Shown one piece after another: positions 51,415-63,158 of a stretch of 64,000 nucleotides of DNA (position 1 is the stretch's first letter; each line of letters starts with the position of its first letter). The position numbers were made by a program, and so were the translations under genes. The notes below the pieces were generated by a model. The model saw only the letters and a list, made by a program, of their open reading frames with translations. It was not told where the DNA came from and searched no databases. Source of the stretch: Callorhinus ursinus. Taxonomy: Eukaryota > Chordata > Mammalia > Carnivora > Otariidae. The stretch is taken from assembly GCF_003265705.1 (NCBI RefSeq), contig NW_020312968.1, positions 9,204,593 through 9,268,592 on the forward strand. Reading direction: 5' to 3'.

Positions 51415-52440
51415 CTTTTAACTATTTTTTAATCAGCAAAAAAAGAATATAATCCATCTTTGATTATATCCATCTTTATAACAGTGTAGTTATAAACTAT
51501 CATTTTTAACTTTTTTTAATGGAGTAAGGAGCCCATGAAGGCAAAGATAATTAGTGTCCATGAAAGTCAGAATGTACTATAAATTTTAAGTTGTATTATA
51601 ACTAGATTATTACAAAAGATGCAGATATGTTCCTTTACTTAGAGCAGTCTCTATACTAAAAGTCCAGCACTGAAAACATGAATCTATAATGAAAGACTTT
51701 CTGTGGAGAACTGAGCTAATACAGTTGGCATCCCCTAATGCCTGCCAGTTGCCCACAAATGTTGTGCCCACAGTCTGCAGGCCCTGAGAAATACACAGCT
51801 AAAGAAGAGTCGCCCCGACTTCTAAGAGACTGCCAGCCTGGCAAAGAGAAATAAACATGTTTAAAAATTATAAAGTATATAAAATATAATATAAAATATA
51901 AAAAATAAATATTTACTATATACTAAATACATGTTTAATATGTATAAAATACAGTAAAAGTGATTAGGGTATTATAAAGAAAATGTCAGACTTAATTAAT
52001 TCCTTGATTTTATTATGTCAGGTGAACACTGGCTTGTGCCTCAGTTTCCCTGAGATAAACTGAGAATCATACACTGAGGAAACAAATGAATCAATGGATT
52101 GAGAGTCTCAAGTGAAAAGTGACATGTAAATGCAAAATATTATTATGTGTACTAATACTATGTCTATCTACCATATGCTTTAGTTGGGTGTTTTTCAATA
52201 CTTTGTTAATGCCAACTAAACCTTATAGCATCTTCATGAGACATATATCAAGGTATTGTAATATATAATAAAGTAAAATATAAATAAATACATATATACT
52301 TTCTATAGCCTTGTTCTCCTTGCTACCTGCATTTATTAATGGTCACTATACAACCGGCCATAACCTGTCATTTATTGCAAGAGAAATTCATTATGAGAAA
52401 ATAATAAAATAAAAATTATAATAAAATAAAATTTACAATG
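51415..52440. other. AT-rich intronic DNA with one MIR remnant
   Basis: 52025-52150 contains 'tgcctcagtttccctgagataaactgag', a MIR-like core. The rest is AT-rich (51850-51960, 52260-52440). Confidence 0.45.
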
Positions 52441-52442
52441 TC

Positions 52443-52690
52443 TCTCGAGCAGTAACTTTCAAACATTTTGAGCACAGCCCCCACCAAATCCACCCCAACC
52501 CATCTTGAGACACTGGCCAATGTCTGAAGACATTTTTAGTTGTTGCATCAGGGTGGGGTGGGTTGTTACTGGTATCCAGTGGGTAGAGGCCAGTGATGTT
52601 ACTAAACATCCTATCATGCACAGAAAAACCCACCCCCATAACAAAGAAATATCTGGCTCAAAATGTCAAAAGTGTCAAGGTTAAGAAAGC
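52443..52690 (+). mobile_element. hAT-class (MER) DNA transposon remnant
   Basis: 'actggccaatgtctgaagacatttttagttg', read in pieces, then 'agtgggtagaggccagtgatg' and 'ctaaacatcctatcatgcaca', match a common short hAT element. Exact family name uncertain. Confidence 0.65.
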
Positions 52691-52726
52691 TCCAGGGTAC
52701 AGTTATACCAGACTCTTAGATCAGTG

Positions 52727-53010
52727 GTTCCCAAACGTGTTTCATGGAGCAGCAAAACATCCCCCCAAATCTGTAGAACCAACATAAAATTGCCAACTTC
52801 CGTTTTGACAGAAACATTAAAAATGAAAAATCATCTACTGCCTTTAATAGGAAGACCTCTAACACCAAAGATAAGGAAAAACAATCTCAGAGTCCTTTAA
52901 ACCAAATAAATTTAGCTATACAAAAAACTTGCCAAATTGTCTTCACAGTTAGTCTTATCACCTTGGATTAGTAATAAGGTCATTGTTGACCAGTACTGGT
53001 CTAGTCTACT
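52727..53010 (+). mobile_element. Possible second hAT remnant
   Basis: Starts with the hAT-like end 'cagtggttcccaaacgtg'. The other end is not clear. Confidence 0.3.
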
Positions 53011-54129
53011 GACTGGCTTCTGCAGATATTAATTTGTCCAGACATGAATTTGACAGCAGCTGGTCAGCAGTCAGTTCAAGCTCAAAGATGCTTGAATACA
53101 GGTATTTCGTGCTGCTGACTGAAGGAAGAACTATGTCTTCCATGTCAAGCATGCAGGTACTGGCTGACCTTCTTGCCGGGAGAAGGGTCCACAGGGCTCC
53201 CTGCCTTCAGTGCCAGAATCTTCCTTGACAAGCAGCCTTGTTTCTGCTTAGGACCTTGCTCCATCAAGGCCAGAGCTGAGGGCTGTGACTCTTTCTCTAT
53301 ACAAGAAATCTTTATGTAAGACAACCTCAACTATAAGAGATGAAGCTTGCATTCTATACCCTCTTGTGGAAGAGACAGTATGAATAGGAACAGAATCGGG
53401 AATGGGGAAAGCACCGAGAGGACAGGATCAGAGCTGCCAACCGTATGAAAAGGAGCTTGGAACTATGACCCTGTTTTCAAAAATGCCACTTAGACTGCTT
53501 CAGAGGGGATTAAGGTCAATACAACCCAGTAGGTTAAAGACAGCATGATTAGGTCCCATTCTGGACAAATGCCCAACATATGCAGTCGGTATGTAACTTC
53601 CCATCACCAACTCTATATAATCACCTGAACCCTTGAGATCCTGTTCTTCCTATCTTTTCAGGCCTAATGTTGTCCCAAGTAATGCCCTGTCAAGAGACCA
53701 GGGTCTGTTTCTGGGGTCCCTTGGGAGCTTGGATTTCCTATCATAAGAGTTGGATGACTCCAAATTGGATCTGCAAGCCCCCCTGAGTAAACACATACGA
53801 TCCTAAAGTGAGTTGCAGAACTAAACAAACTCGAGTTCAGAGCATTCGCAGGCAAGGACCTGCAGCTCCCCTCAGGCTGCCCCAAACCAGAGTGGTCCAG
53901 CTACCACTGGAGGACAGGGTGGGGTTAGGCCATCGGATTCTCCTTGCAGGAAAGGAGACCAAGTTGCACTCTCGTGGACCAAGTGACATTCAAGTTACAC
54001 TAAAGTCTACACTCACTTTCTGTGGTCCCACATCTACGTGGGGGGAAAAACGTGGGGGTTTTGAACAAAACCTTTATCTCTGCTCCACCTTTCACATTTT
54101 TTTCTTTATAATTATGCTTTAATGAATCT
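53011..54129. other. No gene recognised
   Basis: Mixed-composition DNA with short frames only. Confidence 0.45.
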
Positions 54130-54260
54130 GCCTTCTCATTAGACTAGGAGTAGTTTAGATACAGGAATTATTCTTTATTCATCTTTGTGATCTCAGTGCC
54201 TAGCATAGTCTAGCAGATTATAAATGCTCATTAAATCTTCAATGATTGATTGATTGAATG
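54130..54260 (+). mobile_element. L2 3' end
   Basis: 'ctcagtgcctagcatag', 'taaatgctcattaaat' and 'gattgattgattgaatg' fit the end of an L2. Confidence 0.65.
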
Positions 54261-56679
54261 TTCTTATATTGTGGTACTGTCACCTCAATATAAATGTTGA
54301 AAGCAGAGGCTTTCAAATGTGTCCATAAAAATAAAGAGCATCCCAGCTCACTCTGCAAAAGCACACATAAAGAAGGAGTGATTATGCACATAGAGATGCT
54401 AGTCCTTTGCAACAAAGACTTGTCTCCAGAGGAATTATAAATCTACTTGCTGAATGGGAAAGTTCTCAACATACATATGCATAACACTGATTGCAATGGG
54501 CGTGTGAATCTGAGCAATATCTGACATGAGAACAATGAAAATCCCAGCCCTTCTAGCTTCTAGTTACTTGACAAGAGACACATTTTCTTTGCGGATTTCA
54601 AAGATGTTAAAAATGTTTAGTTAAGACTCCAGATGGAAGAATATATTAATTTTAAATTTTAGAATTATTAATATAGTTCACAACTACTCTGTCAGTTATT
54701 GTATTTTCTGATATAAATCTAACCCATATAAGAAGAGAAAGATATCTTTTCTATTAGGTTTTATAAACATCTGCTATCTAGAACTTTAAAAGAAAATTAC
54801 CCCAGAGAGTCAGCTCTATTTCCTGACACCTCAGAAGCATAAAACCAAGAGAATCAAAAGCTACAAAGAAACATTTGACAATGCTCTTTAAAGATTTCAT
54901 GGGAAAATGATTTACATGCCAAGGTAATGTTATTTTAGTGGCACATTCATCAAACTGACAAATGAAGACTTTTAGGTGTATTTGCAGAATCATAAAGAAA
55001 ATCTTATGTCCTTGGGAGAACTGGTGACATTTCAAACTTAAGAAGAGGGACTCTGGTTTTCAATGTCTCAAGCTTTTTGTGATTTGTGCATCTATAACCT
55101 GAAACCACAGAATCTGAAGCCTAAACTGCACTCAAAAGAAAACCATTTGACGAAGGCAGATAAGTGAAGTCATTTTCTTCACTGGACATATATTGAGTGG
55201 CATGTAAATAAGACCCCATTATTACGGATTTTCTTAATAGAAAATCTTCAGAAATAGGAGGCCCTACGGAGAATATTGGGAGGAAACAAAAAAGAATATA
55301 GTAGTGGGAGCCTGTGTCTAAACTGTTTAAATGTTAAATAAACATTGTCAGTCTGAGTAACTGCCAAACACATGACTTTGAAAACAGCTGAAGGGACATG
55401 TATTAGATAGGGTGACACTGTAATTGATTAATCCACCCGGAACACTTTTAGGGGGAAATGAGGTACTAAGTACACTGGGAGTGGTGAAAACCAGGACTGT
55501 CCTGGTCAAATCAGGATCAGGAAATTCCGTTACTCCATGTTTAAACAACTGGCTCTCAATGATCTTAAAATCCTAGGATGTTTCTCAGAGTTTCTTTGAT
55601 CCTCCCCTCCAGAATCAACTTATATCGACTGGCCAAAGACACTCTGGGAGGTAGAAGAGTAAGACTAAAGAGAGACAGAGTTTTTTTTAAGTGTATTATA
55701 CATTAGTAATTACAGTAGTCCACAGAAAATATATATGATAGTATATCTTTCATGAATGGCATGAAGACCAGTTTGTCCCCCTGCAAAACAAAAAGCAACA
55801 CCTGATTACTTGTAATAGCTCCTTTCCTATAGTCTTAATATTACTGGTTTAAACAATTTGAATTAACTATTCTAGCATAACATCAAAAGATTGTATTATA
55901 TGAGCTTAAGGCCCATTTTAATGTACACTTCTGTGAACCCATGAGCAAGGCATGTTGACTAGGTATTATAAGGTTCTTTGGTTTCAAAGCAATTCATTTC
56001 ATTCACATTAGAAACAAATGAACAAACTGTTCTTCATAAATAGAATCTAAAGTTTAAATATTCTTCCATTATGAACATTGTTAAACAAATGAGCATTTCC
56101 CCCATGTCCTCCTAGAAATCATTGAAAAGTAACAAAGGAAATGGAAAAATTAAAAGCAAACTAAATTTTTGGCAAAGTCAGAAGTTATAATTCCCAGATC
56201 ACACCATGTGCAAGGGCTCCCATAAGCAGCCAAGATCCATTCAAAACAAGTGGAACCAAAGAATTTGTCAGAGACAAGTGGAAGAAGTGAAGATTAAGAG
56301 GCTGTAAGGAGAAATCTCACTAACGAGATTGGTCAGAGGTGGGAACTCTTGGAGTGACAGCCAAATTATATTTCCATGGTTATGCAAATAAATTCACTGA
56401 AAACAATGGATAATGCTAGATAAAATACATTTTTAAATCTTAACACATTAGAAGTACTTAAGAGCTGAAAATCCAATGGGGGAACTTCCATGTCAATTTT
56501 TGGATGAAAGCCTGTAACCAAAGGGTTAAGTAGAATTTCAAAACACCCAATCTGCTGATGCCTTCAAGGTGTTTGCCAACACTGCATAGGGACAATGATT
56601 TCAGGGCTAGAAGAACAAAAATCTAGCCCTAGAATCCACCTAGAGTGAGTTTTATAAGAAAGTCTTCTATATGTGATAG
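54261..56679. other. No gene recognised
   Basis: AT-rich DNA. I checked the minus strand for the missing CFAP95 5' exon and saw no matching peptide. Confidence 0.45.
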
Positions 56680-57075
56680 ACATTGTGCTCACCAATATAA
56701 TTTCTCCTTCTTTCCTGGGAATACAAGAGGTTAAAATTCCCAGCTCTCCTACAGTTAGTGGGGCCATTTGACTAGTTCTGGATAACAAAATAAAAATGAA
56801 CAGAAATAATATGTGTCCTTTCTGTGACAGTGAAAGCTTTTGTCCAATTCTCAATTCTTTCTTCCCCTGCCAGAGCAGTCAATGACTTTCTAGAGGATAG
56901 AGCCTCAATCAGCCTGAATCCCAGAGTATCTAGGTGGAGGAGTGCCCCCTCCACCAAAAATTTACAGATGACTTTGTGTGAGCAGGAAATAAACCTTTAT
57001 GTGTTAAGCCCCTGAGATTCGGGGGACTGTTATCACAGATTAAGTTTAGCCTATTCTAACACAGAAATCAGTACC
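56680..57075 (+). mobile_element. MaLR-class LTR remnant
   Basis: 'ggccatttgactagttctgg' and 'aggaaataaacctttatgtgttaagcccctgagatt', read in pieces, followed by 'agtaccagaagtgggg', resemble an MLT1-class LTR and its border. Confidence 0.5.
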
Positions 57076-57794
57076 AGAAGTGGGGTGGGTGCTACTGTAA
57101 CAAAAATCTAAAGTATATGGCCAGGCAAAGACAATAGGAAGCTGATATCGCAGGCTTTCTATGAAAGGCAAAACATTTCATGACCACAGTAGGCAAAGAG
57201 TCAACTAATGTACCTAGTGAGACCGAGAAAGAGATTGAGAAAGTTCATGAGTTCCGTGTGTGAACTGCGATTGTTTTTTGCCAATGTATTTATAAAACAG
57301 AGAGAGGTAAATTCAGTAAATTGGCTGGTTTACAAGAAGGTAAAGAGAAATGAGAGTCCTGAAATTTGGGACGTGAAATGTTAGAAGATCCAGCAACTTT
57401 TAGATCTCAAAGAGTAAGAGAGAAAACTCAGATCTTTTTGAGACAAAGTTCTATCAAAGCTGAGCCTTGTAGCAAAGTTCATCCCATTGTTAGATGCTCC
57501 CAATGAATTAAGCTGCATCCAAGCAAACATCTGCCTAAGGAGATAGTCAAACAGAAATTCCCAGGGTTTCTGATTTCTGTAACTACAGCAGTCTCAAAGT
57601 GATATTCAAGGTATTTATTATAGGAGAAAAAGTAAAGAAATAAAGCAGAACTTTGTCTAGAAAGAATTAAGAGTGAGGTTATTACCAGTTGGAATTGACT
57701 GAATTCAAACAAATAAACTTATGAAGTTCTTAAAAACTGTTCTTCCAAATTAGCCAGGAGTCTGAATTTAAAATCCTTTAACTGTTCAATATTT
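57076..57794. other. No gene recognised
   Basis: Unremarkable DNA. It may include internal sequence of the preceding LTR element. Confidence 0.4.
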
Positions 57795-57808
57795 AAAATA
57801 TTCTTTGG

Positions 57809-58036
57809 GAGGCCCCTGGGTGGCTCAGTCGGTTAAGCATCTGACTCTTGGTTTGGTTCAGGTCATCATCTCATGGGTTTGTGGGACAGAGGCCCCCCCC
57901 CACCCCGCCGACCAACTTCGAGCTCCACACTCAGCAGGGAGCCTGCTTTAGATTCTCTTCTCTCCTTCTGCTCCTCCCTCTCCCCAAAGCGCGCGCGCAC
58001 TCTCTCTCTCTAAAATAAATAAACAAATCTTTTAAA
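57809..58036 (+). mobile_element. Can-SINE, sense, 14-bp TSD
   Basis: SINEC with an internal poly(C) expansion (about 57892-57905) and a GCGCGC run. aaaatattctttgg (57795-57808) and aaaatattctctgg (58037-58050) flank it. Confidence 0.9.
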
Positions 58037-58252
58037 AAAATATTCTCTGGCCCCCAAACTTTTGGAACTAGGAAATGAACTGAGAAAGCCAAACAGTTCA
58101 CAGGAGGGCATAGTCTACAACATCCATTGCAGATGTGGTCAAGAATAATAGAAAAGACCACACACAGGGCAGAGCCAAGGACCACAGAGAACAATGGGAA
58201 AGGGAAGCTGCCCCCAGAAAACAGAATGGGGGTCTAACAAAGAACATTCCTG

Positions 58253-58430
58253 GGGCGCCTGGGTGGCTCAGTTGGTTGGGCATCTGCCTTCGGCTCAGGT
58301 CATGATCCCAGGCTCCTGGGATCAAGGCCCATGTCCGGTTCCCTGCTCAGCGAGGAGTCTGCTGCTCCCCCTGCTTGTGCTCTCTCTCTCCTTCTCAAAT
58401 AAATAACATCTTTTTTTAAAAAAAAAAAAA
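58253..58430 (+). mobile_element. Can-SINE, sense, 13-bp TSD
   Basis: SINEC with 15-A tail. aagaacattcctg (58240-58252) and aaggacattcctg (58431-58443) flank it. Confidence 0.92.
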
Positions 58431-58443
58431 AAGGACATTCCTG

Positions 58444-58839
58444 ACACCAGCTCCAGGATCTGTGTACTAGCCAGGACTTAAGAATGACTGTGGACAAGTG
58501 ACAGGCCTGTCCCTTCCATCGTTATTTCTGAGCAAGGGCGCTTCCTACACTTATCTTGTCCCTGTCCCACCATTGTGCACTGGGAACAGAAATCTGTCCT
58601 TTTCCTTTACGGTTTTCTGAATCATTTAGAGCTACAGCTAGTCTACAGCTAGACTTAGTAGAGAGATAATGGCATGACATGGGGAGATCTTGAAATTTTG
58701 ACCTGTGACTGGATAGAATTTGGGTTATTATCCTTGGATAAATAGGTGAACATAGTCCGCACATGGAGTGTGAAGCCAGTATTTGGTGACCTGCCTAAAT
58801 ACAACTTAAAGGGCACATAGAACTTTTATACAAATTAAG
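58444..58839. other. No gene recognised
   Basis: Short spacer between a SINE and the L1M nest. Confidence 0.5.
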
Positions 58840-59312
58840 AAAAAATATTTTAATGTGTTTAAAAGATATAAATGACATTTCAATAAAACTAAAAATTTAT
58901 AACACATTTTTAAAGAGATCCTTCTTCAATCTGAACATATTTAAACACTTCAAAGATCAAAGATCAATACAAACTTAAATTGTTGAAGTTCTAAAAAATA
59001 CCAATAAATTGAAATACCACTTATAGGAATCCATAAGATATAGCTATGGCAGTACCCAGAAAAAAATTCTAAGCTTTAAGTACTTATACCAATAAAAATG
59101 AAGCAATGAAAATAAGTAAAATATCTAACTCAAAAACATAGAAAAAAGAACAAGCAAGCCAAAAGAATCCAGAATGATATAACAATTCAAGATAAAGGAG
59201 TAGTTAAATGCAGAATTAAATAAGTTAGAAAACAGAATAAATGAATAAATAAGCAAAATAGACACATCTAAAAAATCAAGAAAAAGGGCAGGAGATATAA
59301 ACAGAGTAGAGG

Positions 59313-59934
59313 GATATAATATCCACACTGTGGAATATTATTAGGCAATAAAAAGAAATGAAATATTGATAACTTGCTACAACATGGGTGAAACTTGAAA
59401 ACATTATGCCAAGTAAAAGAAGCCAGTCACATAGGACCATATATTATTTTATTCCATTCATATGAAATGTCCAGAATAGGCAAATCTATAGAGACAGAAA
59501 GTAGGTTAATGGTTCCTAGGGCTTGAGGGTTTGGGGGATTCAGGAGTAACAGCTAAAGGGAACAGGATTTCTTCTTATGTTAATTAAAATATTCTAAAAT
59601 CAATTGTGTTGATAGATGTACAACTTTTTTTTTAAAGATTTTATTTATTTATTTGAGAGAGAGAGAGCCAGAGACAGAGCACAAGCTGGGGAGAGAGGGA
59701 GAAGCAGGTTCCCTGCTGAGTAGGGAGCCTAACACCGGGCCTGATTCCAGGACCCTGGGATCATGACCTGAGCTGAAGACAGATGCTTAACCAACTGAGC
59801 CACACAGGTGCCCCATGACAGATGTACAACTTGGTCAATATACTGAAAGCCATTGAATTATACACCTTAAAAGGATGATAATGTATAGTATGTGAGTTGT
59901 ATCTTAATAAGGTTGTTAAGAATAGGAATAACCA
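59313..59934 (+). mobile_element. L1M 3' end inserted in the older L1M
   Basis: 'tggaatattattaggcaataaaaag', 'acattatgccaagtaaaagaagccagtcaca', 'atgaaatgtccagaataggcaaatc' and 'gaattatacaccttaaaaggatg', all in pieces, define an L1MB/L1MC-type 3' end. A SINE at 59627-59816 splits it. Confidence 0.75.
59627..59816 (-). mobile_element. Can-SINE, antisense, 16-bp TSD
   Basis: gatagatgtacaactt (59611-59626) and gacagatgtacaactt (59817-59832) flank a reversed SINEC. The target is L1M sequence. Confidence 0.92.
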
Positions 59935-60381
59935 TCAAAATAGAAGAAAAATTTTAAAAGCTGCAAAGACTACTTTCCATAACTCTATGCAAATATATTT
60001 GGAAAGCTAGATGGCACACATAACCTTCTATGAAAAGTAACTTACCAAAATTACCCTGGTAGAACCAGAAAGTCTAAATAGACAATTCCCAAAGAGGAAA
60101 CAGAGAAAGGTGTCAAAGAAAAAAGAGAGTTACCCATCAAACAGTACCATGCCCAGATGATTTTATTATAGAAGGAAATTTCTTATTTGTACCTTAATGT
60201 CTAGCAGGATGTTTGACATGCCCTGATCTCCTCAGGTGTCAGAGGTAAAAGGCATTGATAGGGTCAATAAGACCTGTAGTGGATCACGTTACATTCACTC
60301 CGCTCATTTTGACATATGTGTAAAGCAACCACAGGCAGATTTTCCAAATTATTTGTATTTGTTGTAAGATTATTTAACATA

Positions 60382-60562
60382 TAGGGGAGCCTAAGTGGCT
60401 CAGTCAGTTAAGCGACAACTCTTGATTTTGGCTCATGATCTCAGGGTCGGGAGATCGAGCCTCACGTCAGGCTCTGTGCTCAGCGGGGAGTTAGCTTGAG
60501 ATTTTCTCTCTCCCTCTCCCTCTGCCCCTCCCCCCACTCTCGCTCATATAAATATATCTTTA
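60382..60562 (+). mobile_element. Can-SINE, sense, 16-bp TSD
   Basis: aagattatttaacata (60366-60381) and aagattgtttaacata (60563-60578) flank a SINEC whose tail has mutated to TATAAATATA. Confidence 0.9.
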
Positions 60563-60578
60563 AAGATTGTTTAACATA

Positions 60579-61584
60579 CAAAATAACGTAACTAAAAAAA
60601 AAAAATGCAATCTATCCAGACTAGATTTCTCTACTAAATCACACAATACATATACTTCTTTCAAAGTCTAGAAGGAAGGCTAACCTGTAGGAAATTGCCT
60701 TCAGTGAAATTTTGGTTGCTTTGTCGACATGCACCCCTACAATGAGAGCAGGTGCCACTAAGCTCTGAAAGCTCAGGATTATTATGCAGTAATAAGTAGA
60801 GAAATCCTTTTCTGTGACAATCTATTAGGAGTGTTGCCATTCACACCCTTGCTATGAATGGCCATATGTAAATTAGCTAACCTGAGTGTGTTGGCCTTAG
60901 ATATATATTAGCTCTGTTGTCCCCACCCATCTGGCCATAGAGTTATGGATATGTAACTTAGGCATCATATATACAGATTATTGAATGCTATTAAGATGCT
61001 GTGACCCTCCCTAGAACTAGAAGTCACAAATCTTGTAACCATACACTTGACATCACTAGAGACTGGTAATTATGCAATCAAAAATGCCCACACCTATTAC
61101 CAAACACTCCAATGGAAGGGGTAGTAATGCTTTCGGTTGACAATTAACTAATGTGCCATCTTTAGTTCTCCATGTGAACCCTAGGAGCTAGAACAGTCTC
61201 CTCTAGGGAACCTGTCCTGGTCCAGTAGGCCTAAGTGCTCTTGGATGTTCCCAGAGCATCCTGCTTACCCTGATCCTAGTATGCACAGTGCATAGTATTT
61301 GCCTGGTCAGTCATCCCTACTCCTGTCTCACAGTAATCTTGACCTCACTGTCAAATCCCAGACTCAGCAGAGTGCCTGCAACATAGCAATGGTTTAATAA
61401 TAAATACATTTTTTAAACAAATGCTATTCAAAAAAAAGAGCTATTTAGAAATAAAAATATTTTTAAGTGATTTTTTTTTTCAAAAGCTGATTTAATACTT
61501 CTGGCTCCCGCTTGAGCATCTCAGTATTTTTCCAAGTGTTTAAAAAATTCTGACAAGCCATTCATACATTTTAATTCCAAAATA
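60579..61584. other. No gene recognised
   Basis: Non-coding DNA between two SINEs. Confidence 0.45.
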
Positions 61585-61600
61585 TTCTTTCTACCACTTT

Positions 61601-61804
61601 ATTTTTATTTTTTTAAAGATTTTATTTATTCATTTGACAGAGATAGAGAGCGAGAGTACAAGCAGGGGGAGCAGCAGAGGGAGAGGGAGAAGCAGGCTCC
61701 TCGCTGAGCAGGGAGCCTGACAACATGGGGCTCCATCTCAGGACCCCGGAATCATGACCCAAGCCAAAGGCGACACCCAACCGACTGAGCCACCTAGGTG
61801 CCCC
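61601..61804 (-). mobile_element. Can-SINE, antisense, 16-bp TSD
   Basis: ttctttctaccacttt (61585-61600) and ttcttcctaccacttt (61805-61820) flank a reversed SINEC. Confidence 0.92.
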
Positions 61805-61820
61805 TTCTTCCTACCACTTT

Positions 61821-63000
61821 CTATGAAAGAAAGCTAAATTCTTTGCAATAAATAAATAATATTATGTTAACTCTTCCATTTGAACCTAGAACGATCTGAT
61901 TGGGGATCTAACATCTTACCAAAGAAACATATATAAATCTCTGCCAATTAATGGTTAATGCATCAAAACTTAGTTAAGTTAAAATAAAGGAATAACACTG
62001 TGTGACTCCTAACAATTAAAATGTAATTGTATTTCAAAATGAAATAAGGGAAACCGTAGTAAAAGATTAGTGTCTAGCAAAAACAGTAATACAATATTCA
62101 AATCTACTCAGAACTTTTTCAAAGCATTGTAAAAATATATTTATCTAATGTCTACATAAGATTTCTGTTTTCTGTCCATTATACCTAAAATCAATTTTTT
62201 TTAAAAGTGCATTGTGTAGGTGCTGGTTGGGTGGGGTGGTGAAAGTTTAAAGTCAAAGTAAGAGCCAATGTAGGAAATCCCTAATATATAAATGTGTATA
62301 TTCTAAACTTTTGCTATAAAATTGGGTGTTTGGAACATGGAATTCATTCTCTACTATAGTAGCTATCTATAGGATATAGCAGATGGTGAAGATATCTCTA
62401 GGATAGAAATGGGATATAGTAGATATCTATAGGATTTTGAGCTCAGCACTCCTTTCTCCTGGGTATATCCACCTTATCCTATGGTTATTGGAGAGCTGAC
62501 ATATTTCCACCTAACCCTGCCTTTTTGGATGACCCCAAATAGATACTTGGCCTAAGAATGCACATCTAACCTGAAATTTTTGTATGCAGAACTGAAAATA
62601 CCTTAAAACCAACCTTATTTTTTTTGTAGGATAAAAATATAGATAAAAATTCCAGAACTGCCTCAGCTGTGTTTTCTGTAGTTTTCAATGATAAGATGAA
62701 GCAAACACACAAAGAGGAAGAGAGAGGAGAAATTAGAGACCTGCTTGCATTTGCGTCTTTTATTCCAGTTGTTCCTAAGGTGGAGCTGCACTCTTGTCTT
62801 CCTTCTTATCTGGTAATCAACCATTCCACGAATATAATGAGCTGATTCATTCTCCTCTTGTTTCCTTAGGCTCAAGCCGAGTATCTGTCACTTGTAATCA
62901 AAAGAAGTCTGACCACCTCACCAGAAAAGAGTACCAATAGGTGGCTTTCCTGGCCAACTCAGAGTAGTTTAGTAATACTAGCTCTAGTGCTATTTAAAAA
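61821..63000. other. No gene recognised
   Basis: Contains a short imperfect tandem of 'ggatatag(c/t)agat' motifs at about 62370-62435. Confidence 0.45.
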
Positions 63001-63009
63001 CTTGAGCCC

Positions 63010-63149
63010 ACGGCGCCTTGGTGGCTCAGTCGGTTAAGTGTTCGACTCTTGATCTTAGCTCAGGTCTCGATCTCAGGGTCGTGAATTCAAGCCCTGTGTT
63101 GACCTCCACGCTGGGTGTGGAGCTTACCTAAAAACAACAACAACAAAAC
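63010..63149 (+). mobile_element. Can-SINE, short type with (AAC)n tail
   Basis: The 140-bp element has 'gttaagtgttcgactcttgatct' and 'gctgggtgtggagctta', lacking the long CT tract of the others, and so is probably a different subfamily. cttgagccc occurs at 63001-63009 and 63150-63158. Confidence 0.85.
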
Positions 63150-63158
63150 CTTGAGCCC

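Larger units (their letters stand above)
58840..60200 (+). mobile_element. Old L1M ORF2 copy, interrupted by a second L1M 3' end and a SINE
   Basis: 58980-59312 and about 59935-60200 carry consecutive ORF2 sequence. First comes 'taagctttaagtactta' through 'caagaaaaagggcagg', then 'ataactctatgcaaatatattt' and 'cagatgattttattatagaagg'. Between them lies the 3' end of another L1M. Confidence 0.65.
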
